DNA of 64,000 bases, from assembly GCF_018069925.1 (NCBI RefSeq), contig NZ_JAGPXB010000005.1, positions 171,450 to 235,449 of the forward strand, in the 5' to 3' direction. The position numbers and the translations under genes were made by a program. Source of the DNA: Flavobacterium erciyesense. GTDB lineage: Bacteria; Bacteroidota; Bacteroidia; Flavobacteriales; Flavobacteriaceae. This document shows positions 1 to 8,003 of this stretch, piece by piece. The notes below the pieces were generated by a model. That model worked only from the letters and a program-made list of their open reading frames with translations, had not been told where the DNA came from and ran no database searches. Each line of letters opens with the position of its first letter. The first letter of the stretch is position 1.

Positions 1-1
1 A

Positions 2-136
2 TCTACGTACCTATTTGAGTTTAAAAAAGATAGTTGGCGCAGTGTAAAATATGATCCTTTTCGTATTGCAGCACATCATGATGAAGCAAATTCAGGGAAA
101 ATAAAAAACGCCTTAAAAAGAACAAACAATAAATAA
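2..136 (+). CDS. 3' end of an unrecognised CDS upstream of hsdM
   Basis: A reading frame is already open at the left edge and closes with TAA at 134-136. The 44 visible residues begin STYLFEFKKDSW and end ALKRTNNK. Its stop overlaps the hsdM start by one base (TAATG), a coupling also seen between hsdM and hsdS, so it belongs to the same operon. Type I loci often place hsdR or an accessory gene here. The visible tail is too short for me to assign it to HsdR or anything else. Confidence 0.6.
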   Translation, partial: STYLFEFKKDSWRSVKYDPFRIAAHHDEANSGKIKNALKRTNNK

Positions 137-1572
137 TGAGCAACATTTCAGGAATATTAAAATCCATTCAAAATATTATGCGTCAAGACAATGGTCTTAA
201 TGGTGACGCCCAACGCATTGAACAACTCGGTTGGATGCTTTTTTTAAAAATATTTTCAGACAAGGACAAAGAACTCGAATTACTAGACGACAATTATATT
301 TCGCCCATTCCAGATGTATTTCATTGGGTGAACCAAAAAGGCAATTGGGCGGGCGATAACGAAGGAATGACAGGTGACGAATTGCTAGAGTTTGTGGACC
401 GACAATTATTTCCTGCCTTGCGCAACATTGATGTAAGCACAGGAAACCGCAGGGCATTGATTGTTCGTGAGGTTTTTGAAGGCAACAACAACTACATGAA
501 AAGCGGAATCAACATTCGCAAAGTGTTGAACAAGCTGAATGAAATGGACTTTAACGTGGCCAAAGACCGTCACGCTTTTGGCGAACTGTACGAAACCATT
601 TTGAAAGGGTTACAAAGTGCTGGAAATAGCGGTGAGTTTTACACACCTCGAGCCATTACCAGTTTTATCACCGAAATGATTAACCCACAACTGGGAGAAA
701 AAATTCTAGACCCATCGTGCGGAACGGGTGGTTACCTCACTTGCACCATTGATCATTTAAAAAAGCAAGCCAATAGTGTAGAGGAACGCCAGAGTATAGC
801 TAAAAATGTAATTGGTTGGGAGTACAAACCTTTACCTTATTTGCTAGCCACAACCAATTTGATTTTACATGACATCGAAGTACCGAATATCACATACCGC
901 GATTCACTAGACCAACCTCTCAGTGTGTATACCGAAAAAAATAGAGTAAATGCCATTCTAGCCAATCCACCTTTTGGGGGTATTGTTGCCAATGGTAACG
1001 AAACCAATTTTCCGCAAAACTACCGCACCAAAGAAAGTGCCGACTTGTTCCTGATTTTAATGATTCATTTATTAAAACAAGGCGGTCGTGCCGGTATTGT
1101 ATTGCCTGATGGTTCACTTACGGGCGATGGCGTGAAACAACGCGTACGCCAGAAATTACTAGAAGATTGCAACCTACACACCATTATACGTTTGCCTAAC
1201 TCCGTGTTCCAACCGTATGCTACGGTAGCTACCAATTTATTGTTTTTTACAAAAGGCACACCAACTAAAGAAGTTTGGTATTACGAGCACAAATTACCCG
1301 AAGGAGCAAAAGCTTACAACAAAACCAAGCCCATTCAAGTCAAAGAATTTGACCCAATAAAAACGTGGTGGAACGACCGCAAAGAAAGTGATTTTGCTTG
1401 GAAAGTACCTATACAAACCATTATTGACCGCAACTACGATTTAGACATTAAAAACCCTACCAAGCAAGAAGAAGCGCACGAATACAATAGCGTGGAATTG
1501 ATGGAAATGTTACATACTTCTTTTGAAAAGAGCAATTCATTATTGGAACAACTTAAAGAAGTAGTGAAATAA
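136..1572 (+). CDS. hsdM: Type I restriction-modification system, methyltransferase subunit HsdM
   Basis: This is the N6-adenine methyltransferase subunit that, with HsdS, methylates and recognises the target site. The 478 residues are the normal length. An HsdM N-terminal helical domain (about 1-140) is followed by the methylase domain. Visible motifs are GEFYTPRAIT near residue 170, the S-adenosylmethionine site DPSCGTGG near 191-198, and the catalytic NPPF near 277-280. The gene starts inside the stop of the preceding frame and ends in TAATG with hsdS, so the subunits are translationally coupled. No defect is visible, so the methylase is probably active. Confidence 0.96.
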   Translation: MSNISGILKSIQNIMRQDNGLNGDAQRIEQLGWMLFLKIFSDKDKELELLDDNYISPIPDVFHWVNQKGNWAGDNEGMTGDELLEFVDRQLFPALRNIDVSTGNRRALIVREVFEGNNNYMKSGINIRKVLNKLNEMDFNVAKDRHAFGELYETILKGLQSAGNSGEFYTPRAITSFITEMINPQLGEKILDPSCGTGGYLTCTIDHLKKQANSVEERQSIAKNVIGWEYKPLPYLLATTNLILHDIEVPNITYRDSLDQPLSVYTEKNRVNAILANPPFGGIVANGNETNFPQNYRTKESADLFLILMIHLLKQGGRAGIVLPDGSLTGDGVKQRVRQKLLEDCNLHTIIRLPNSVFQPYATVATNLLFFTKGTPTKEVWYYEHKLPEGAKAYNKTKPIQVKEFDPIKTWWNDRKESDFAWKVPIQTIIDRNYDLDIKNPTKQEEAHEYNSVELMEMLHTSFEKSNSLLEQLKEVVK

Positions 1573-3065
1573 TGAGTATCGAAATAAAATACATGCCATT
1601 ATCATTTATCAACACTGATGAAGAAATTTTAAAACAAATTAAAAACACTGTACTATTTTCTTATCTATTTCAAGAATTTGAAGAAACTTCTTTGTGTCAC
1701 TATCTAGAAAGTACTCAATATGGTTATACAGCATCAGCTTCTGAAATTGGTACACATCAACTAGTTAGAATTACTGATATTAATAGTGGTAAAGTTGATT
1801 GGAATACTGTACCGTTTTGTGATTGTGAGGCGGAAACTAAATATCTATTGAAAGATAATGATATTCTTGTAGCTAGAACAGGAGGCACTACAGGAAAAAG
1901 TTTTATTGTTAATTCAGCTCCTAACAATGCCATTTTTGCAAGCTACTTGATTCGTTTACGACTTAAAAATGAAGTGAATTTACAGTTTATCAATTTATAT
2001 TTAAACTCTTATGCTTTTTGGAGTCAAATAGTTGAAATGAAATCTGGTTCAGCAATGCCAAATGTAAATGCCGAAAAACTAAAAACGCTTAGAATACCAA
2101 AAATAAGTTGTGAGGAACAAAGTGATTTTGTCACTGCTTTTAAAAATATTGAAAAAGCTGAAAATTTAAATTCTTTATTCGATAAGATTAACGAGGTAGA
2201 AAGTTTATTTATTAATTCTAAAAAAACAATAAACGAACTCACCCACCAACTCGACCTAATCAAACAATTGCGTCAAGCGTTTTTGCGTGAAGCCATGCAA
2301 GGCAAACTGCTCACGTCTGTCACTTCGAGCGCAGTCGAGAAGCAAGCAACCGGTCATGAATTGTTAGCCAAAATTAAAGCAGAGAAAGCCCAACTCATTG
2401 CCGAGAAAAAACTCAAAAAAGAAAAAGAGTTAGCACCCATTACTGAGGATGAAATTCCTTTTGAAATTCCAGAACATTGGGCTTGGTGCAGGTTGGGTGA
2501 GATTTGTTCAAAAATAGGGTCAGGGAGTACCCCAAAAGGCAGTAATTATTCTGAAATTGGTTTGCCTTTTTTTCGATCTCAAAACGTTCATGATAGTGGT
2601 TTAGTTTATGAGGATATTAAATTTGTTTCAAATGAAGTTCAAAAACAAATGAATGGAACAATTGTATTATCAAATGACATTCTGTTAAATATTACAGGTG
2701 GTTCAATAGGTAGATGCGCTTTAGTACCTAGCGATTTTAAAGAAGGAAATGTCAGTCAACACGTTTGTATAATTAGACCGTTATCAATTGACTATATCTT
2801 TCTTCACAAACTCGTATTATCACCATATTTTCAAAAACTAATATTTAGTTCAACAACTGGTGCTGGTCGTGAAGGATTGCCTAAATACAATTTGGAGCAA
2901 TTTATTATACCACTACCACCGCTTCACGAGCAAGAGCAAATTGTAGCCAAGTTAGAAGAGTTAATGGCGTTTTGTGATGGTTTAGATCAAAGCATTAAGG
3001 AAAGTCAAGGATATAATGAAATGTTGTTGCAACAGGTTTTGAGAGAGGCGTTGCAATCAAATTAA
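1572..3065 (+). CDS. hsdS: Type I restriction-modification system, specificity subunit HsdS
   Basis: HsdS supplies DNA recognition for the HsdM/HsdR complex. The 497 residues contain two target-recognition domains (about 1-200 and 300-450). Each is followed by a conserved helical spacer, around 224-246 (LDLIKQLRQAFLREAMQG) and 450-497 (LPPLHEQEQIVAKLEELM, then LLQQVLREALQSN at the end). The segment after the first spacer, around residues 247-262, is encoded by an intergenic-type repeat that stays in frame (reported separately). The start is set by TAATG coupling to hsdM. The last 60 bases recur in degraded form downstream, between later cargo genes. No HsdR is seen in the window. Confidence 0.94.
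   Translation: MSIEIKYMPLSFINTDEEILKQIKNTVLFSYLFQEFEETSLCHYLESTQYGYTASASEIGTHQLVRITDINSGKVDWNTVPFCDCEAETKYLLKDNDILVARTGGTTGKSFIVNSAPNNAIFASYLIRLRLKNEVNLQFINLYLNSYAFWSQIVEMKSGSAMPNVNAEKLKTLRIPKISCEEQSDFVTAFKNIEKAENLNSLFDKINEVESLFINSKKTINELTHQLDLIKQLRQAFLREAMQGKLLTSVTSSAVEKQATGHELLAKIKAEKAQLIAEKKLKKEKELAPITEDEIPFEIPEHWAWCRLGEICSKIGSGSTPKGSNYSEIGLPFFRSQNVHDSGLVYEDIKFVSNEVQKQMNGTIVLSNDILLNITGGSIGRCALVPSDFKEGNVSQHVCIIRPLSIDYIFLHKLVLSPYFQKLIFSSTTGAGREGLPKYNLEQFIIPLPPLHEQEQIVAKLEELMAFCDGLDQSIKESQGYNEMLLQQVLREALQSN
2318..2343 (+). repeat. Flavobacterial intergenic-type repeat captured inside hsdS
   Basis: About 26 bases inside hsdS, including cacttcgagc and gcagtcgaga, form an imperfect inverted repeat (cttcgag and its complement). 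From memory this resembles a short element common in intergenic DNA of flavobacteria. It is in frame and encodes the HsdS linker VTSSAVEK, where family members usually carry a stretch such as PNDEPAS. The identity as a dispersed repeat rests on recall and was not searched. Confidence 0.55.
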
Positions 3066-3076
3066 TAAAAAACAAA

Positions 3077-3886
3077 ATGGAGCGTATTTCATATCATTCA
3101 AATTTTAAAAATGCAATTCAATTGGCTAAGGATAAAGGTTTCTTTTTAGGTAGTGGTAATCCCAATGCTAAATTGTTATTCATTGGTAAAGAAGCTGCTA
3201 TTGATAGTTTAAATTCATCGGAACAACACAAACGAGAGATTTGTAATAATACTCAGGATTGGGAATTAAACATTCAAAATAATACACAATTTTCAGAAGT
3301 CGATAATTGGTTTGTCACGCCACAGTACAATCCATTATACCCATACAAAGGACAAAGAAAAGCGGTCGAAAGTCGCAACGAAAATGGTGACATAATAGGA
3401 GGTAAAGAAGGCACAAGTAGAACCTGGTTCAATTATCAAAAATTAACAGATGCCATTTATTTTGATGGGATACTTCTTGATACCATAAACTTTCATGAAT
3501 ATGCTTTTCTAACCGAATTGAATCAGATTACGGGCAAGTACAGTAAAGATGTTCCAAAAAAAATTAGAAAAGAAAGCATTGAAAAAAGAAAAGAATTACT
3601 CCAAACGCCTTTTTTTAAAGATTTCCCAATAATTATAGTCGCCGTAGGGCATTATGTTAGAGATTTTGATATTGATTTGCAAGATCTCTTTAAAGTGAAA
3701 TTTGACAAACTCTCTTCAGAAAAATACTCTAAGGGACTTTCAAAAGATTTTATCAATATCCACTTTGATAATTTAGAACAACCAACCAAATTACTTATCC
3801 ACACCAACCAATTGAGTATGGTAAGTAATGAGTTGATTAATAGATTAGGACAAATTTGTAATGATTATTTGAGACAAATTCAATAA
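3077..3886 (+). CDS. Uracil-DNA glycosylase-like protein (tentative)
   Basis: This is a 269-residue soluble protein. Residues 25-41 (GSGNPNAKLLFIGKEAA) resemble the water-activating segment of the uracil-DNA glycosylase superfamily. HTNQLS at 242-247 lies where those enzymes carry their second active-site motif. The canonical catalytic residues are not clearly present, so the call is a fold suggestion only. It begins 11 bases after hsdS and probably shares its transcript, which places it as restriction-locus cargo. UDG-like proteins are known in anti-phage roles, but the function here is unproven. Confidence 0.45.
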   Translation: MERISYHSNFKNAIQLAKDKGFFLGSGNPNAKLLFIGKEAAIDSLNSSEQHKREICNNTQDWELNIQNNTQFSEVDNWFVTPQYNPLYPYKGQRKAVESRNENGDIIGGKEGTSRTWFNYQKLTDAIYFDGILLDTINFHEYAFLTELNQITGKYSKDVPKKIRKESIEKRKELLQTPFFKDFPIIIVAVGHYVRDFDIDLQDLFKVKFDKLSSEKYSKGLSKDFINIHFDNLEQPTKLLIHTNQLSMVSNELINRLGQICNDYLRQIQ

Positions 3887-3902
3887 CCACAAAAAAAAAA
3901 TT

Positions 3903-4094
3903 ATGGCCGTTTATAAACTAAAAGCAAAAAACAACTATGGCGACATGCCTAAAGGATATGAATTTCAAGTAGTTTCAGCAACAATTCCAATACCTGATGT
4001 TAATGATATAGAAAAAGAAATCATAAGATTAGGTTTTAGTGAGCAAGCCCAATCATATAAAAGTTCAGGAAATTTTGAAGTTATTAAAGGTTAA
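3903..4094 (+). CDS. Small conserved-looking protein, function unknown
   Basis: This 63-residue protein begins MAVYKLKAKNNYGDMPKG and has a beta-rich first half and a helical second half. It lacks a signal peptide and cysteines. The layout recalls small Bacteroidota proteins annotated DUF6140, but that is memory only. It follows the UDG-like gene by 16 bases with a purine-rich stretch before ATG, so it is probably co-transcribed. About 95 AT-rich bases separate it from the next gene. Confidence 0.55.
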   Translation: MAVYKLKAKNNYGDMPKGYEFQVVSATIPIPDVNDIEKEIIRLGFSEQAQSYKSSGNFEVIKG

Positions 4095-4190
4095 ATTGTA
4101 TCCCTAAATACGTTCAAATTATCCTTTAAAATTATTAGACATATAGATTTATCGAGGAGTTTTAAAGGAAAAAAATAAAAGAATAAAGGT

Positions 4191-4640
4191 ATGAGTTATT
4201 GCATAGAATGTGGCTGTACTATTAGCCAAAATGTTTTTGATTATTCGGTCAATTACTTGGGGCATCCACTATGTATAAATCATCAGCAATGGTTAAATGC
4301 CATTTACAACAATAGTTCCACGACCCGACAAGCCATTGAACTATATTTTGCTCTACGAAGACGAGGTGTACCGGCTGAGTTAGAAAAATGGGATGGTTCT
4401 AAAACTATTGATATTGCCGTAACACAAGCAATGGTAAATATAGAAGTAGATGGTCAACATCATAATTATAACCATCAGCAGGCTTTAAGTGATTTAAAAC
4501 GTACCTTTTACAGTTTTCAAAAAGGTTTTTTAACCTTAAGAATTCTTAATAGTCTTGTCGAATGGAGCATTGAAGAAACCGCAGACTATATCACAGAATT
4601 TCTAATTGAGAACAAAAACAGGAAATATAATAGGTTCTAA
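4191..4640 (+). CDS. PD-(D/E)XK endonuclease (Vsr/DUF559-like) with N-terminal zinc ribbon
   Basis: This 149-residue protein starts with a probable zinc ribbon formed by C4, C7, C28 and H31. A nuclease core follows. D74 in IDIAV and E85/D87 in IEVDGQHH match the active-site pattern of the Vsr and DUF559 branch of PD-(D/E)XK enzymes. C-terminal residues LRILNSLVEW fit the last strand and helix of that fold. It probably cuts DNA, and its position behind a type I system suggests a restriction or defence role. There is no obvious partner in the same frame. Target and trigger are unknown. Confidence 0.7.
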   Translation: MSYCIECGCTISQNVFDYSVNYLGHPLCINHQQWLNAIYNNSSTTRQAIELYFALRRRGVPAELEKWDGSKTIDIAVTQAMVNIEVDGQHHNYNHQQALSDLKRTFYSFQKGFLTLRILNSLVEWSIEETADYITEFLIENKNRKYNRF

Positions 4641-4683
4641 ATTACAAGGCAAAGAAGAAAACAGTGTTTAAATAAAATAAAAG

Positions 4684-4728
4684 TGAGAGTTTTAAAGAAG
4701 ATTCACAGCCATGAGAAATAATTAAAAT
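4684..4728 (+). pseudogene. hsdS: Possible hsdS 3'-end remnant (weak)
   Basis: The run gttttaaagaag, then cagccatgagaaa, then attaaaatat aligns in order with the better remnant at 5378-5455 (gttttaagagag, cagccaagagagg, attaaaatat). The lead-in encoding LLQQ is lost, so this is only a probable member of the series. Confidence 0.3.
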
Positions 4729-5301
4729 ATGAGTACTAACAAAAAGAATATCTTCTGTTTAGAAGGCGATTGGAAAGAAAATTTAAAACATAAGAGTTCT
4801 ATTCTACCTGAATTAGAATTATTGGAACTCAACAAAGGAATCCAAAGCATATATAAAACTTGCGGAAGTTATGGAGAGTTTGAAGTGCGTTTAAAACAAA
4901 TCTTGGCTGACAAAAGAAAATACGACTCGTTTGAAATAATTTATTTGGCTTTTCATGGTAGAAAAAATCACATCATTATTGGTGAGGTAGACTATTCTTT
5001 AGAGGAAATTGCTAAAACTTTTGAAGGAAGATTAGACGGTAAAATGATTCATTTCGGGAGCTGTAAAACATTGTCGATAGGTGAAGAACAAGCTAAATAT
5101 TTTCTTGAAGTCACAGGAGCAAAAGCAATTTCGGGTTACGGTAAAAATGTTGCTTTTATTTCAAGTACAGTAGTCGATATTTTATTTTTTGAAATGTGTC
5201 AAAAGTTCGAACGCCTGCACTCCATTAGAGATAACATGCACAAACATTATGGTGATCTATGTAGAGCATTAGATTTTAAATTCTACCTGCATAGATCATA
5301 A
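4729..5301 (+). CDS. Caspase-like (CHAT/C14-type) cysteine protease, DUF6642-like
   Basis: This 190-residue protein has the order of a caspase-fold protease. Strand IIYLAFHG ends in the presumed catalytic histidine H76. Strand KMIHFGSC ends in the presumed catalytic cysteine C112. ISGYGKNVAF then follows, as in CHAT-type domains. From recall it matches the DUF6642 family (start xxIFCLEGDW). No sensor domain or partner is visible in the chain, so it is a stand-alone protease domain. In bacteria such proteases act as effectors in several immune systems; that role here is inferred from the location between nuclease genes. Confidence 0.72.
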   Translation: MSTNKKNIFCLEGDWKENLKHKSSILPELELLELNKGIQSIYKTCGSYGEFEVRLKQILADKRKYDSFEIIYLAFHGRKNHIIIGEVDYSLEEIAKTFEGRLDGKMIHFGSCKTLSIGEEQAKYFLEVTGAKAISGYGKNVAFISSTVVDILFFEMCQKFERLHSIRDNMHKHYGDLCRALDFKFYLHRS

Positions 5302-5377
5302 AGAATGATCTATAAGTTAAGATTTTAAGATCCTAATATAACTCTACAGTCTCGAGGATTTAGAGAGAAGTGTAAAA

Positions 5378-5455
5378 AAGTCAATGGTGTAACTAATAGT
5401 TGTTGCAACAGGTTTTAAGAGAGGCGTTGCAGCCAAGAGAGGAAGTTTAATTAAA
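5378..5455 (+). pseudogene. hsdS: hsdS 3'-end remnant 1
   Basis: This intergenic stretch is colinear, without gaps, with the last codons of hsdS (3003-3058). In the hsdS frame it reads SQWCN, two stops, then LLQQVLREALQPREEV and a stop. The final part is nearly identical to the HsdS C-terminus, while the upstream part has diverged. No start or upstream hsdS sequence remains, so it is a relic tail. It lies between the caspase-like gene and the next gene. Confidence 0.8.
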
Positions 5456-5467
5456 ATATATTTATTT

Positions 5468-5818
5468 ATGGTGAATTTTAGTGTCGAAGAATTAGAAAAA
5501 AGGTTCAACGAAGTTGAACAACTTGTAGAAAATCAAGAAGATGGTTTCGAAAACAAAGTATTTAAGCTAGAGGAAGATGTTCAATTTGAAATTGAAATGC
5601 TGCAAGATCACATCAATGGTTTGGATTTTGACAAAACCGAAGCTTTAGAGGAAGTATTTTCTAAATATGAAAATATTGCAAGAAGAATAAAAATCTTAAA
5701 AAGCGAAAATGATTTTTACGATGAAGATGCCGAATTAGATCGTATGTTTCCAAATCGAAACGATGAGGATTTTGATGAAGATTCAATGTCCTATGATAGT
5801 GTTTTTGGGAGTGATTAA
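5468..5818 (+). CDS. Small acidic coiled-coil protein, unknown
   Basis: This 116-residue, strongly acidic protein is rich in E, D and K. Residues 5-85 look helical and probably coiled-coil (EELEKRFNEVEQLVE), and the tail is very acidic. No enzymatic motif, membrane segment or signal is visible. It starts shortly after an hsdS-tail relic. The acidic composition would suit a DNA mimic or an inhibitor of a neighbouring nuclease, but nothing in the sequence proves either. Confidence 0.6.
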   Translation: MVNFSVEELEKRFNEVEQLVENQEDGFENKVFKLEEDVQFEIEMLQDHINGLDFDKTEALEEVFSKYENIARRIKILKSENDFYDEDAELDRMFPNRNDEDFDEDSMSYDSVFGSD

Positions 5819-5902
5819 AGTCCTAAGTTAAATCAAATTTTGGTCGAACAGATATTTCTACAGATATCAAGAAAGTAGTCGTCACTTAAAAAAATAAAAG
5901 AT

Positions 5903-6715
5903 ATGAAGTATGATATCCAATTAAAAAATGAACTTATTAGACTTGCAGAAAGTTATGGTACAAAAAATTTTGGTGATCAATACGCTCATCCTAATGAGCT
6001 TAAAAATAGTTCTGTGATTTTTAATGATATCAGGTATAGTTTTCACAATGAATCCTTTTCAAATATTGAAAGCAAAGATGAAAATTTTAAAAGAACACAA
6101 AAAAAGCATAGCAGAGTCCAAACTAAAAATGCAGGTATTCTAGAAATGCAATCTTCAAATAGTTCGGATGCATTGGCAATGAATGTCTTTTGCCATCCCG
6201 ATTTTTCTAATTGGGTAGAAATGAAAAAATTGTTTCAGGTAACTGAATTTACTTCTATAGATTTTGGACATAAAGCCAGAGTTGATAAAACAATTAATAA
6301 CATAAAGAAAAAAGACAATACTGAAGTAGATGTATTTATAAACGGTAATATATTCATAGAGTGCAAATTAACTGAAAAAGATTTCAGCTCAAAAAAAATG
6401 GAAATCGTTGAACATTATTCAGAGTTTAGAAATGTGTTTCATGTGGAGAAACTACTTCAAACCAAAACGCATTATGAAAATTACCAACTCATTAGAAATA
6501 TATTAGCTGCTAATCAACATAAAGCACAATTCATCCTTATTTGTGATATACGCAGACCTGACTTAGTAGAAAGTTTCTGCCAAACGGTAGCGTGTATAAA
6601 AGATAACTATTTAGGCCTAAGAACCAATTGCAAAATAATCTATTGGCAAGATCTAGCCAAAGTTGTTGGTGATGAATTAAAAATTTTTCTACATGAAAAA
6701 TATGGGATTAATTAA
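5903..6715 (+). CDS. Putative restriction endonuclease, PD-(D/E)XK fold
   Basis: This 270-residue protein carries a clear PD-(D/E)XK active site: D143 in TEVDVFI and E153-C-K155 in FIECKL. An N-terminal segment around residues 75-95 (MQSSNSSDALAMNVF) recalls the PGN_0703-type putative restriction endonucleases of Bacteroidota. That family name is from memory. No methylase of its own is next to it, so it may depend on the type I methylase or act as a defence nuclease. An hsdS-tail relic begins six bases after its stop. Confidence 0.68.
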   Translation: MKYDIQLKNELIRLAESYGTKNFGDQYAHPNELKNSSVIFNDIRYSFHNESFSNIESKDENFKRTQKKHSRVQTKNAGILEMQSSNSSDALAMNVFCHPDFSNWVEMKKLFQVTEFTSIDFGHKARVDKTINNIKKKDNTEVDVFINGNIFIECKLTEKDFSSKKMEIVEHYSEFRNVFHVEKLLQTKTHYENYQLIRNILAANQHKAQFILICDIRRPDLVESFCQTVACIKDNYLGLRTNCKIIYWQDLAKVVGDELKIFLHEKYGIN

Positions 6716-6720
6716 CTTTT

Positions 6721-6780
6721 AAAGAAAGTTTAGGGTATAACGAACAATTGTTGCAACACGTTTTTAAGAGATGCGTCTAA
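6721..6780 (+). pseudogene. hsdS: hsdS 3'-end remnant 2
   Basis: Immediately after the restriction-nuclease stop the sequence reads, in the hsdS frame, KESLGYNEQLLQHVF and then degenerates. The intact HsdS tail is KESQGYNEMLLQQVL. One extra T in the gtttt run shifts the frame after that point. There is no upstream coding sequence, so it is an orphan tail. Confidence 0.82.
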
Positions 6781-6810
6781 AAGAAGAACAAGAAACAAAA
6801 AATAGGTAAA

Positions 6811-7173
6811 ATGAAAAAATTAGGATTAATTATTCTGTTATTATATAGTATCAATAGTTTTTCACAAAAAATGTCTTGTGATGAATTATTAAATTTTGTT
6901 AAAACCGAAGGAAGGTATGTAAGTTCATTAAGTAGTTATATCATGGCTTCTTCTTGGCTAAAAGAAGTAACCCTTTATAGTTATGAGGGCAAATATTTTG
7001 TAATTGCCAAAATCAAAAAAGATGAATATAGCTATTCAGCTAATACTTATGTTTTTTGTGGTATTCCATATAATAATTGGTCTAATTTTCAATACGGTGG
7101 CTATGGAGATTCAAAATCTTATGGAGAACGATTTCACAAATATATTATTGATTACCAGTGTAGTTGCTATTAA
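6811..7173 (+). CDS. Exported small protein, KTSC-like domain (tentative)
   Basis: This 120-residue protein begins with a signal peptide (MKKLGLIILLLYSINSFS, cleavage expected near residue 19). The mature part has SSWLKEVTLY, later YVFCGIPYNNW, then SYGERFHKYI. That order resembles the KTSC domain, where a strand after SS is followed by G-V/I-P and a terminal SKGxYFNxxI. Four cysteines (C24, C92, C117, C119) may form disulfides. It lies between two hsdS-tail relics. Function is unknown; export is unusual among restriction cargo. Confidence 0.5.
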   Translation: MKKLGLIILLLYSINSFSQKMSCDELLNFVKTEGRYVSSLSSYIMASSWLKEVTLYSYEGKYFVIAKIKKDEYSYSANTYVFCGIPYNNWSNFQYGGYGDSKSYGERFHKYIIDYQCSCY

Positions 7174-7251
7174 TCAATAGTAAACCTTTTTTTTAGCAGG
7201 CCAACTGTATTGTAAATTAATAGAATACTTTGTAAGAGTAACAAAAATCAT

Positions 7252-7313
7252 AGTCAAAATGAAAAGCTGCTTGAACAGGTTTTGAGTTAGGCGTTGCAGG
7301 GAGAAAAAAAATA
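7252..7313 (+). pseudogene. hsdS: hsdS 3'-end remnant 3
   Basis: In the hsdS frame this intergenic segment reads SQNEKLLEQVLS, a stop, ALQGEKK and a final stop, against SQGYNEMLLQQVLREALQSN in the intact gene. The shared bases include gaacaggttttgag and ggcgttgca. It is the third clear tail copy without a body and precedes a lipoprotein gene by 27 bases. Confidence 0.8.
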
Positions 7314-7339
7314 AATAAAGAATTATTAAAAAAGCAAAC

Positions 7340-8002
7340 ATGAAAATCGCATCAGTTTATATAACATTAATCTCATTACTAATATTTTCTTGCGGTAAGG
7401 AAGATAAAAAGGAAAGTACAAATAAAAAAGCTGAGACTACAACCGAGGGAAATTATATTTCAAAAAAATGGAAGAGTACCAAAGAAGTTTTTGTCGATAG
7501 TGATTCCCTGCTAAAGATAAAAAAGGACAAATATTTTAAAGAATTACGAAATAAATATCCCGAATTTAAATATGTACAAAAGTGGTTTGAGTCTAATCCT
7601 AAAGAGTTATTAGGTCTTAAAGGTGATTATTACAAAATGATTAAGGCTACCTATGAAGATGATGCTAACATCACTTATGAAAACTTAATAGCACCCGGTG
7701 ATCGAGGAACTTTTAAATATCTATTTGTTAATGATGACGCTTACTATATTTATGAATTTTTATTAAAAGAGCGTAAAATTAAACCTGTAGATATAAGAAG
7801 AATAAGAAAAGGATACGGAGCCGAACCTATGCATGAGCTTACATTTGATAGAAATCATCTTCTCGAAAAAGAAATTTTTAAAGGAGATGTAGACCAAGAC
7901 TTATTTACTAAAAACGGTCATCTTTTCTTCAAATTCGGAAAAGATGTAGATGACAAGAGAGTTACAAACACGATTGATTTAGGAACTGAAAGAGATTTTT
8001 AA
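7340..8002 (+). CDS. Lipoprotein, function unknown
   Basis: This 220-residue protein has a lipoprotein signal (hydrophobic 4-17, then LIFSC with C18 as the lipidated residue), followed by a charged, low-complexity tether. The mature domain is mixed alpha/beta with no motif I recognise. It ends one base before the next lipoprotein gene, so the two form a coupled pair. A lipidated pair in a defence-type island could act at the envelope, for example by blocking phage entry, but this is inference. Confidence 0.6.
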   Translation: MKIASVYITLISLLIFSCGKEDKKESTNKKAETTTEGNYISKKWKSTKEVFVDSDSLLKIKKDKYFKELRNKYPEFKYVQKWFESNPKELLGLKGDYYKMIKATYEDDANITYENLIAPGDRGTFKYLFVNDDAYYIYEFLLKERKIKPVDIRRIRKGYGAEPMHELTFDRNHLLEKEIFKGDVDQDLFTKNGHLFFKFGKDVDDKRVTNTIDLGTERDF

Positions 8003-8003
8003 A

